DNA of 64,000 nt. Origin: Rhypophila decipiens. Taxonomy: Eukaryota; Ascomycota; Sordariomycetes; Sordariales; Naviculisporaceae. The stretch lies in assembly GCA_033297075.1 (NCBI GenBank), contig MU858217.1:1-64000 (forward strand). The letters are read 5' to 3'. A model generated the notes under the pieces. The model had not been told where the DNA came from. It searched no databases and saw only the letters and a program-made list of their open reading frames with translations. Each line of letters begins with the position of its first letter. Position 1 is the stretch's first letter. Positions 11,530 through 19,434 of this stretch are shown in pieces. The translations under genes were made by a program, and so were the position numbers.

Positions 11530-13670
11530 CGATCATCGAGTACAGTATTGCTTGAGGCTTGGTCTCATTTCATGTTTCGATGCCGTAGGAGTTTTTAGGG
11601 GTTTGTGAGCCTTAGTCTCAGGCACACATGCTGAGCCCAGCCTTGCCTTGGGATCTGATGATTAATTTGCGTAAACGGAAGTTATTTCTCATTCATATTA
11701 AATTTCCCCCCCATGGCGTTTAAAGGTTGTCGTGAATTCAGCACCACCCCTTTCGAGGTGTTCCTCCTTGTGCGCGTGGTGTCTGTAAGCCTCACATGGT
11801 CGTTGAGAAGTCGGTAGATGGGTTAGAGAGGTAGAGGTCCTAGGTACCTGTTACGAGCAACGAAGATCTAGAGGTTCGGTTAGGTTCGACGAAGACTGTA
11901 CGATGTGAGAGGGTCCTCTCTTTATGGTCTCCCACAATGCCGTGTATGTCTCGTCGGCCTCGAGTTCACTAAGCAATAGAACATGTCGTCAGGTTCAGCT
12001 ATGGTCAACGATAATAAATCTGCCCAGCTCGGATAATGGGTTCTAAGAGTTGATATAGGTTTCTCAAAAGCTTCATCAGCACGACGAGTGGAATAAGTGA
12101 AAAGAGATATGGGATTCAGCTTGGGAAAATGATTAGTTCTTCAGCCATGTCATGTATGATTTTTGAACAGTATCGCACCATTCACCATGCATACCAACCC
12201 ACTAAAGCCAGTCGATCAATCCAGTCGGTCAACTCAAGACTGTCAACAACAGCAAGTCAAGCCAGTCAGTACTAGCTAATCAGTTCAGTCATTGCCACTG
12301 TCAGACTGGCCAAGTGTGTGCCCGCAGTAAAAAACGTGTGTGTCCCTAGGTAGTATTACCCTATTTCCAGCCGTTCACCACTCGCCGCGTCGCACCCGCA
12401 CAACTTCACTCGCAACCGAAGCTCTCGAGGTTCTCCAGACTATGGTAGGACGTCTGAATGTGGATTGATATTGAGGATGGTTCGTGGACCTTGCTTTTGC
12501 AAAAGAACACAAACTATTTGAAGAACTTGTACTGTCTATGAGATTCTTTCAAGGCCAGTTATTCCAAGGGTCTGGGGGTCGAAGATCACCCACCAGCCAT
12601 GCTGAACCCATTCAAGGGTATCGCCATTGCTGCCCGCCACGAAGCAGCCCCTCACAATCTTTGCCATGTTATGGCCAACCTCCACATTCCAACCTTCACC
12701 CCAGTTTGTGTTGGCCGCGGGCCCGTTTGCGGTGGCGGCGGCGGCGACGGAGACGGCGACAGCTCGGAGCAGCCGGCTTCTCAGCTGTTCCGCATTTCTG
12801 CCCATGGTTTCGCAAGGCTGGTAGTGTGTGTGTCGTAAGTCTGTAAATCATTAGTCAACAACGATGTAGGAAGGGAACATGAAAGGCACGTCGGGCAGGT
12901 CTGGGTCAGCCGGGTCATACATTGAGTCTGCAAGGTGCTGGGGTGTAATAGATAATGTCCAAAGGCAACCGCGACAAGTGGAGTGAGAGGGTTGATATTT
13001 CCGAGACTGTCTTTACTGACCTGATTCCGTTATCGAGTCAATGCTTGAGACAGTTGATGTCTGTATAGCGCGAATGTTTGAAAAACGGCGATGAACAGCT
13101 CCTTCGTACCTTCCTTTGGTTTGATTTCTGACAGCCAGCCGTACAGCAAGGCACCGAATCAATGCACGAAGCCAACTGGGGTCACGCGAGAGCACAGTGC
13201 TAATGCACGAGTGGAGCCTCGTCATTTCCCTTTCGCAGAGAACAGTTAATATTAACATCCCTGTACAGCACGGCGGTACGTACCTTGCTGAGCTCACAAG
13301 GTACCCACTCAACACGGTTACCGGGGAGCCGGCTGGGGATTTCCTTTGTTTACACCACAGCCTCATGGATGTGATTTGATATTACCAGTTAATATTCTTC
13401 ATCCTCGTCTCTCTGGCATCGTTTAATATCTTTCTCGACATAGATTCGCCTTACTTGAGCTAATCGACGGCGGGAGAAATCAGAAATGAGCTCGACAGCT
13501 TCGTCATCGAGCACCCCCCCCCCCTGTCGCGGTGTGCGCAGATTTTCGTCCCTTTCTACACAGTGCCCGGGCCACCTCATTTTCTTTTCCGCGTCGTGTC
13601 TGCCTGGTCGCCCGGCAGCTCCTCGTTGACAGAATCTAATCAGCCAGCCGATTCTTCGAGTTTCCACAAA
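11530..13670. other. Gene-poor stretch before the snoRNA locus
   Basis: Contains short frames only. A minus-strand frame at 12536-12805 (Ala-rich start, then TNWGEGWNVEVGHN) and one at 13013-13366 are unrecognised and lack supporting splice signals. A run of C lies at about 13513-13523. The pyrimidine-rich DNA from about 13,680 is likely the start of the host transcript that follows. Confidence 0.35.
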
Positions 13671-13979
13671 CTACTTAACAGCCCTTTCGTTCCCTGCTCA
13701 CACAGACTTTTCTCTTCTTCCTCTTCTTCATCACTGACATCTTCCATCCTTCTGCTTCTTCTTCAACTTCCTCATCAATTCATTCCGACATCCACCACTA
13801 TCAACCATCCACCATGTCTGCTGGGCCTTGTGCCCTCGAGCACACAAAACTCCTGCCCTTTTCAAATTCTTCCACTCCCGCCAGCCCGCACACACTCAGG
13901 GCCATCACCACCTTCGCGGTCGCAGTTCCATCCACCGACCAAGGCAAGTCTTCCTCTCCCTTCTCGTTCTCCTCACCCA

Positions 13980-14066
13980 TTTTGCAATGATGACACGACA
14001 ATATTCAAATTGACCAATCCACCAAGACCGAAAGGTCTAATGAGGATAGCTAATCTTCTCTGAGCT
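13980..14066 (+). ncRNA. C/D-box snoRNA-like unit 1
   Basis: C box ATGATGA begins at about 13987. An AGACC-GAAA-GGTCT hairpin lies in the middle, a C'-like TAATGAGGA follows it, and the D box CTGA is at about 14059. It lies inside the intron 13944-14144, roughly 50 nt upstream of the branch point. The segment before the D box (AGCTAATCTTCT) is shared with the next two units; I found no rRNA match for it from memory, so the target is unknown. Confidence 0.6.
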
Positions 14067-14144
14067 GCCTTATCGCAATACCCATCATTTCCTGTCAGTC
14101 TCTCCAAAATTCAAACTAACAGGCATCATCATCTTCCTCTCCAG

Positions 14145-14266
14145 ACCATTCCACTGAGACCGAAAGGTCTTTGAGGACAGCTAATCTTCTCTGAGCTCTG
14201 TCGCGATACCCATTTTTGCCTCTAAGCCTCTCCAGAATTCAAGCTAACAGGCATCTTTGTCTCCAG
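14145..14266 (+). repeat. Tandem copy of the 3' half of snoRNA unit 1 with its splice acceptor
   Basis: Bases 14145-14266 repeat 14018-14144: the AGACC-GAAA-GGTCT hairpin, a TTGAGGA box, AGCTAATCTTCTCTGA, a branch point and a CTCCAG acceptor. The upstream half with the C box is absent, so this copy should not make a snoRNA. It leaves two alternative acceptors, at 14144 and 14266, for the intron starting at 13944. Confidence 0.8.
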
Positions 14267-14371
14267 ACCATTCCCATCATTTCACTGTTCAGAGATTTCT
14301 CAACGCGTCACATCGCCCATCATCAACCAAGGCAAGTTTTCTCTTTTCTTCACCCCTCCCTCGACCACCAA

Positions 14372-14466
14372 GGCATCGTGATGATCCACTCTCCTTTCGT
14401 TTCAAATCAATATCTCCTGAGACCCCGAACGGTCTTTTGATGACAGCTAATCTTCTCTGATTTGCC
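14372..14466 (+). ncRNA. C/D-box snoRNA unit 2
   Basis: This is the most complete unit. C box GTGATGA is at 14378-14384, D' box CTGA at 14417-14420, a hairpin AGACC/GGTCT at 14420-14435, C' box TTGATGA at 14437-14443 and D box CTGA at 14457-14460. It lies in the GC-AG intron 14332-14534. Box order and spacing match the family (about 80 nt between C and D). The guide before D' is ATCAATATCTC; the one before D is AGCTAATCTTCT. Targets are not identified. Confidence 0.75.
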
Positions 14467-14667
14467 TTGCCCATCTTCACCTCACCATCGTCCACTACGT
14501 TGGCAGAAGATGCTAACAGAATGAATCATTCCAGGCCAAACGTCCTCTGTCGCGACCACTTCACCTTCACCGCTCTCGGCATGTTGCTGTCGGCAATCCT
14601 TCTTGATCACAATCTCAATCATCCATCAAGGCAAGTCACTTCATTTCCTCTCACATCTCAACAACAA

Positions 14668-14786
14668 TGGCACCATGATGCTTTATCTGTATGCAAATTG
14701 ACCTCAAACCACCGAGACTTGAGACCCCGAACCGGTCCAATGTCTTCTGATGACCAAACACATGACTTAATCTGCTCTGAGCTGCA
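14668..14786 (+). ncRNA. C/D-box snoRNA-like unit 3
   Basis: An imperfect C box ATGATGC lies at 14675-14681, a GACC/GGTC hairpin near 14722-14737, C' box CTGATGA at 14747-14753 and D box CTGA at 14777-14780. It lies in the GC-AG intron 14631-14859. The unit is about 20 nt longer than its neighbours and its C box deviates at the last position, so it may be decaying. Confidence 0.5.
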
Positions 14787-15065
14787 TTCTTGCTCCTCTC
14801 AGTCCATCATCATCAACCAGTCGTCGTGGGCATAAGCTAACAAAGATCTGTCTCTTCAGGTTTCATAATCCAAGACCCACTCACAAGTCACCATCAACAC
14901 TATCGACCTGCCGTCCTTCATTGTCATCATCTCACGAGCAAAGACCCGCTCCAGCGAGGCCTCTGGCTTTCATTTCGCCTGGTCGTTCCGAGTTTTCAAC
15001 CGGCGCGCTTGTCGAGAGGACCGCTCTTGAAACCCGACATGACTTGTGAGCTTCATTCTCTTGTC

Positions 15066-15097
15066 TCATCCATCCATCCATCCATCCATCCATCCCT
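15066..15097 (+). repeat. CATC microsatellite
   Basis: A run of about seven CATC tetramers lies within intron 15046-15261, just upstream of snoRNA-like unit 4. Confidence 0.9.
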
Positions 15098-15100
15098 TCC

Positions 15101-15197
15101 CTCGCCAATGATGATATCAAATCTCGGTAGGGTCTGCAGCCTTTCCACCGAGAAAGCTCGTTCCCGATGACCATCTCTTCTCTGTATCTGAGGCGCT
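15101..15197 (+). ncRNA. C/D-box snoRNA-like unit 4
   Basis: C box ATGATGA is at 15108-15114, C' box CGATGA at 15165-15170 and D box CTGA at 15188-15191, all inside the intron 15046-15261. An inverted pair TCTCGGT/ACCGAGA (about 15121-15153) forms an internal stem, as in the other units. The guide before D reads ATCTCTTCTCTGTAT; no target is assigned. Confidence 0.6.
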
Positions 15198-15558
15198 TGG
15201 ACTCACATCACTCCTCTCTTTGGTCATTCGAAATGGGCATGGGCTAACATGGCATTCACAGGCGCAAACCCTGTCAACAGTACCCTCTTCAAGCCCACCA
15301 ACGCTCCCTCAGCCAGACAACACTGTCAAGAACCTTGCCCCGAATCCGCCGCGTCTGCGAGGTCAGATCCAAGCTGCATCCTCAACGCGCTGCTGTCGGC
15401 TATGCCTGTCCCGATCAATGCAGCCTTTGCACCAGGAACGACTTTCCCGAGAATCAAGACAAGGATCTCGTCCACTTCATCGATTTGATTCAGCGTTGCC
15501 TGACGGTCCACCCTGGACCTCAAAGTAACGAGAGACAAACTCAGCTTACAACTTGCAA

Positions 15559-15587
15559 GCAACACCATCCTTATTGGATGGTGTTGC
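15559..15587. repeat. Perfect 12-bp hairpin
   Basis: GCAACACCATCC and its exact complement flank a five-base TTATT loop. It lies immediately upstream of the rse1-like fragment. It is not followed by a T-tract and is unlikely to be a terminator in a nuclear genome. Confidence 0.95.
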
Positions 15588-15588
15588 G

Positions 15589-15792
15589 CTCTTGAACATC
15601 AAGTACTTTGAAACGATTCCTCTGGCGTCAAGCCTCTGCATTCTCAAGAGCGGTTTCTTGTTTGCAGCCAGCGAGTTCGGCAATCACCACTTGTTCCAGT
15701 TTGAGAAGTTGGGTGACGACGACGAAGAGCAGGAGTTCAACAGCAATGACTTCCCAACCGACCCGTCAACGCCGTACGACCCTGTATACTAC
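15589..15792 (+). pseudogene. rse1: Fragment of splicing factor Rse1/SF3b3
   Basis: About 68 codons read as an internal part of the SF3b subunit 3 (SAP130/Rse1) beta-propeller: [20 protein letters not shown], then [20 protein letters not shown], then [14 protein letters not shown]. These match the conserved IKYFDTVPVA, GFLFVASEFGNH and LGDDDEEPEF segments of the family. Nothing else of this protein (about 1200 residues) is present on either side. The frame opens out of the hairpin at 15559-15587 and runs into the G-rich hairpin at 15823-15867. It is a captured gene fragment, probably now exonic sequence of the snoRNA host transcript. Confidence 0.8.
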
Positions 15793-16228
15793 TCGGCTCT
15801 GCCGGCCGGGGACCCCCAGGTCCTCGGCGGGGGGGCTGTGGGCTTTTGTCGGCACCCCTCCGCTGAGTAGCTCTGGAGCATCCATCTCTTTGACTGCTCC
15901 TCATTCGACTTGAGCTTCCTCCTCCTGCTCCTCCTCTTGGAGTTGAGCTTCGATCGATCGACCGCCTGATCTCCCTATCCTGACGAACCATGAGGTCGTC
16001 TGGGGTGGGCGTATCGTGGCACAACCAGACATCCGGCAGCGGATCCATCTGCTCGACATCGCATCCGACATGCACATCCAATGCCGGTAAGTTATTGGCA
16101 TTTCCTCCAGTTATCTCCACATCGCTTCACTCCTCCTCTCATTATCATTCTTGCTTCTTGTGGCGTTGCTGCCAAGCATCGTGGCTGCGATCGTGGCTGA
16201 GGTTTCAGCCTCGTCGCGCCCAACACAC

Positions 16229-16311
16229 CAGATTCATGATGATTACACCATTGTTCCTTCAGCGAGAGTCGGCGGGCCGACTCGATGGCTGTTTCATTAA
16301 GCTGACTATGA
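16229..16311 (+). ncRNA. C/D-box snoRNA-like unit 5
   Basis: C box ATGATGA is at 16236-16242, a perfect hairpin GAGTCGGC/GCCGACTC at 16266-16283, a C'-like CGATGGC directly after it, and D box CTGA at 16302-16305. It lies in intron 16087-16369 (GTAAGT donor). Only about 65 nt separate C and D, and the D box coincides with a possible branch point, so the call is weaker than for its neighbours. Confidence 0.5.
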
Positions 16312-16369
16312 GTGAATCTGGTTTTTGTTTCACAATCTTGTCTTTGCCCATCTTTTTTCCCCCGTTCAG

Positions 16370-17182
16370 CACAAACCACATACTCCAGTCGCGATTGGGA
16401 GTTTGACCTTCAGTTCTGATGAGTCGGTCGGACTTCCATTCGTGGCTCGAATGCCCAGTGGACAGGCATCTGAGAAGCAAGCACATGGGATTTCTTATGA
16501 TTATATCAATCACTCATTCCAAGACGAGAGCGGCGCAAGCCAGCTTGATGGCTACACCTTTCATGATATGAGGAAATCCCGCTTGCCTTCTCTTTTCTGC
16601 CCTTCAAGTTGTTTCTTCAGTCACTGCAGCAGGCGCATCCATGGGCGCATGTCCGGTCCTCTGCACTGTGCAGCTCCGATGGATCTCGCTTGGCTGATCA
16701 CACAAGAAGTGCCAGCGCACGAGGGATCCGAAAAGGTTCAATGACGACAAGTTTAAAGGTATACTTTTACAAGCCTGCCGGTACGAAGGCATTAACGAGT
16801 TAGTACCCTGAACTGGACCTGCCGCTGAGATGGTTTGGTGTTTGGTGAACGCTTGAATGCCCGCCTCTATGAAGGCAATGGTAAAGAATTCATTGAGCTG
16901 AGAACCTTGTTCGGATTTCTTTTTTTTTCTTGTTCTTGTTTGGGTTTTGCAGAGAAGTGGCGGGGCGTTGTCCGGTTTCACTTGCTGGGCACCCCTTGCC
17001 ATTTCATATCACAGAAGCGCTTTCATTTGTTTTGAGTTGAGTGGGCTGAACTTCCAAGAGGCATAATGCTGACTTCATCGTATTTCTTGAACGCAGGCTT
17101 CCTTGTCGTGGATGCTGGAGAACATCACCTGATTCCCTTTCACAGCTCAGCATCCATTCCTTCCTCACATTATCCCTCAGCT
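16370..17182 (+). other. Host-transcript segment with unclear units
   Basis: A TGATGA at about 16419 with a CTGA at about 16470 may be another degenerate snoRNA. Splice-like signals continue: a GTATAC donor near 16757, acceptors near 16953 and 17099, and a branch point GCTGAC near 17070. No protein gene is recognised. Confidence 0.35.
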
Positions 17183-17449
17183 CACGGGGGGCTGTCTACC
17201 CGCCAGCAGGCACCTCCCGTGGGCCGTATGGATTGGCCACCCACCCCTCAAACTCGTCGCGAGATGATACTCGATGATGAAAACTTACCCCCGGACTGAG
17301 CGACCGCGAAGCGCAAGTGCGTGGAGTCGTGCTGATAGTCGTCCAAAAGCGAAAGAAACCTGAGAGTCCCTCATTTGTGTTTGACGAGTTTGAGCAGTGG
17401 GTGGGGAGGGCTGTTCGACTTTGTTGAGCACCTCCCCACTCACTTACTT

Positions 17450-17565
17450 CATGGCTTATGATGAGTACACCATCCGGTATCTGAGCGAACCTCATTCTTA
17501 CCCCGGCCTGCTGGCTTGTGGGCAGAGTGATGGTTGCTGTGACGAGACTAGGTATCTGAAGCCAT
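17450..17565 (+). ncRNA. C/D-box snoRNA unit 6
   Basis: C box ATGATGA is at 17458-17464, D' box CTGA at 17481-17484, C' box GTGATGG at 17527-17533 and D box CTGA at 17556-17559. Box order and spacing fit the family. It lies between the hairpins at 17401-17439 and 17613-17658. Guides ACACCATCCGGTAT (before D') and GAGACTAGGTAT (before D) have no assigned targets. Confidence 0.7.
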
Positions 17566-17690
17566 ATTCTTTTCTCTTGTCTTGTCTTGTTTCTCTCTTT
17601 AGGTTGTTCACTCCCGGGGGGGGCTGTTTCGCCGCCTGATATATAACACCTCCCCGTGGTTCCAGTTGGCTCTGTTCTGTTTCTTCAAAC

Positions 17691-17795
17691 GTTGGCCGAT
17701 GATGATATTACCTGATACTACACTCTGAGCGAATGCTCACCCTTCTGTGGGTGCTGGTCGTGCTGACGAGAAATGACCGGTTTCCTGAGGTCATA
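17691..17795 (+). ncRNA. C/D-box snoRNA unit 7
   Basis: C box ATGATGA is at 17699-17705, with D'-like CTGA at 17712-17715 and 17724-17727, an internal CACCC/GGGTG stem, a C'-like GTGCTGA and D box CTGA at 17785-17788. The bases just outside the boxes, GGCC at 17694-17697 and GGTC at 17789-17792, can pair as a terminal stem with one wobble, as in genuine C/D snoRNAs. Confidence 0.65.
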
Positions 17796-17893
17796 TAATC
17801 ATATTCCAATTTTCTTTCTTTATCTCTTGTCTTCGGGGGGGCTGTCGGGCTTTGGCTCGGCACCTCCCCGTGGACGGCAAGGATGACGAATGG

Positions 17894-17998
17894 TTGGCCG
17901 ATGATGACAGCCATGGCTACAGCTGGTAATCCGGCCAAACCCTGCCTACTGATTGACGGTTGCCGTTACGAGCTCAGCTGGCTATACCTGAGGTCCCC
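17894..17998 (+). ncRNA. C/D-box snoRNA unit 8
   Basis: C box ATGATGA is at 17901-17907, D'-like CTGA at 17949-17952 and D box CTGA at 17988-17991, with the same GGCC/GGTC terminal stem as unit 7. The C' box is not clear. The guide before D reads CAGCTGGCTATAC; its target is unknown. Confidence 0.6.
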
Positions 17999-18140
17999 TT
18001 ATATTTCTTCCCTTACCCTTTGTCTTGTTTCTTTTCACCCTGGCGTCTCTTGCCATTCAGACACTCGGCGGGGGGGCTGTCCGGCTAGGCTGGACACCTC
18101 CCCGTGGGCATGGATTCCTTTTACCAAAGCTATTTGCAGC

Positions 18141-18231
18141 GTTGGCCGATGATGACAGCTATCTGGTAGCCCGAGCGAGCCTCACGCAGTGATGGTTGCA
18201 GTGACGAAACACCGGGGTATAACTGAGGTCC
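18141..18231 (+). ncRNA. C/D-box snoRNA unit 9
   Basis: C box ATGATGA is at 18149-18155, C' box GTGATGG at 18189-18195 and D box CTGA at 18223-18226, closed by GGCC before C and GGTC after D. No D' box is obvious. The C'-to-D segment resembles that of unit 6, so the two are probably related by duplication. Confidence 0.65.
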
Positions 18232-18341
18232 TCTTTCACTTGTTTTCTTTTGTTTTGCCCTTACAAAAGTCCCATGCTCACAAACTTGACGGTGTGACTG
18301 TCCGGGCTACCTGGTCACCTCACCGCCATGTCAACGATTGG

Positions 18342-18422
18342 ATGGCTTATGATGATAACAAAATGATTTGCACGTATCTGAGCACACACTGCAATGATCG
18401 AGTCAACCCCTTACCTGAAGCT
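18342..18422 (+). ncRNA. C/D-box snoRNA unit 10, probable LSU rRNA methylation guide
   Basis: C box ATGATGA is at 18349-18355, D' box CTGA at 18378-18381, a C'-like AATGATC at about 18393 and D box CTGA at 18415-18418. The segment before D' (18365-18375, GATTTGCACGT) is the exact complement of ACGTGCAAATC, a highly conserved LSU rRNA sequence. From memory this is the region served by yeast snR39/snR39b and human U32/U51. The predicted modified base appears offset from the yeast sites I recall, so homology to a named snoRNA is left open. Confidence 0.75.
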
Positions 18423-18750
18423 ACATCCACCGTTTGCGTGTCCCTTCCGTTTCAGTTGCCTTTCCCTTTCATTTGTTGACAAGCGTGGTTGATCACTTTC
18501 CATTTGCCTATGGGGGGGACTCCGGGTAGACTCGGACCCTCCCCATGGGCAGTTCACCAGAAAGCGGGGGAAAAAAGATCTACTAACCTGGGCTACGGCT
18601 TGGGGCAAGGGAGCGAGGACTGTCGCACCTAAGGATGAAAACTCCCAAACACGTCGAGAAAGACCCGGACAGTACTGATCCCGTTCTAGGGCTTGATGAC
18701 GATGATATGGGGTGAGCTGAAGGTGCTTGATTTGGACTTATGTCCTTGTT

Positions 18751-19434
18751 TTCCTTATTTATCCTTCCTTCTTTCATGAAGAGGCTGTCATTTGCGGGTG
18801 GCACCACTGCATGGAAACTGTTGGTCGAGACCAAGAGGTGGTTTGAGTTGTGTGGCTCACTACCGTCCTTTTTTCCTTCTTCTGCTCCACCTTGTGACTA
18901 ATCAACTTGTTGAGACTGGCCGGGACACCAAAGTGGTCCGATAGTTGGGAAATGAGAACATCGGATTCGTTACAACTAGGGCAGATAATCACACATGCAA
19001 TGATGGCGTCCGCAGGGAATGTGTCACAAAGTTCGGGGTTACTTTGGCAGGCAAAATACTGGGTTGCCCCGAAAAGACTGTGGAAACACTTTTCAGGAAG
19101 ATTGATTATTTCAGTTGGCATCACAGCGTCAATGTTACCAGCAGGCCGGGATACATCTAAACAAGACTCGCGAATGGAGCGCATAGCTGTGTGCCAAGAG
19201 GAGCAGCGGGGCAAATGGATAAACAGCTTCTGAGATTAACGAACCTGGATGCGAAGGGGACTCTATCTATTTAGCCACGCGCTCGGGATGTGGGCGTGAG
19301 GAGTGACGTAGAAATGGTCATGATATATATGTAGGTAGTTAAATACTGACCCGGGGAGCTGGCTTGTCTTGCGCCCGGTGGTCAGCTCAGACTATGAACC
19401 ATTGACTTTTCCTTGGTTAACGTGCAGCAAAAAA
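18751..19434. other. Intergenic stretch; weak minus-strand frame
   Basis: The minus-strand frame 18774-19214 has a cysteine-bearing stretch (QYFACQSNPELCDTF, then ACVIICPSC) faintly like a CFEM-type spacing, but it has six cysteines at most, no signal peptide and no splice support. The bases upstream of 19435 should hold the carboxylesterase promoter; an AT-rich TGATATATATG lies at about 19320. Confidence 0.3.

Larger units (their letters stand above)
15823..18550 (+). repeat. G-rich/C-rich hairpins separating snoRNA units
   Basis: Seven hairpins of one design lie at 15823-15867, 17183-17221, 17401-17439, 17613-17658, 17834-17870, 18069-18105 and 18506-18550. Each has a GGGGGGCTGT-like 5' side and a CACCTCCCC-like 3' side. 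Outer stems differ yet pair: CTCGGCGG/CCGCTGAG, CACGGG/CCCGTG, GTGGGGAGG/CCTCCCCAC and GCCTATGGGG/CCCCATGGGC. Inner stems also covary: TCGAC/GTTGA, GTCGGGC/GCTCGGC, GTCC/GGAC and TCCG/CGGA. They lie between successive snoRNA-like units, which suggests processing signals. Confidence 0.8.
13680..18750 (+). ncRNA. Host transcript of a C/D-box snoRNA cluster (array 2)
   Basis: A series of units with C box (RTGATGA) and D box (CTGA), many with internal D' and C' boxes, runs in one direction. In the left part they sit in introns: 13944-14144, 14332-14534 and 14631-14859 all begin GCAAGT after AAG (GC-AG type), and 15046-15261 and 16087-16369 begin GTGAGC and GTAAGT. Acceptors are preceded by GCTAAC- or ACTAAC-type branch points about 20-25 nt upstream. 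The joined exons show no sustained reading frame, as expected for a snoRNA host gene. In the right part (17.1-18.6 kb) introns are less clear and conserved hairpins separate the units. Family knowledge: intronic and polycistronic C/D clusters are common in fungi. The limits are approximate. Confidence 0.6.

Noticed and set aside
12484..12846. Overlapping long frames on both strands with Ala/Arg-rich text
   Set aside because: They arise from a GC-rich GGCGGC stretch; mirror frames of similar length on both strands point to composition, not coding.
18774..19214. Possible CFEM-type cysteine protein on the minus strand
   Set aside because: Too few cysteines, no signal peptide, and the frame overlaps the end of the snoRNA locus with no splice support.
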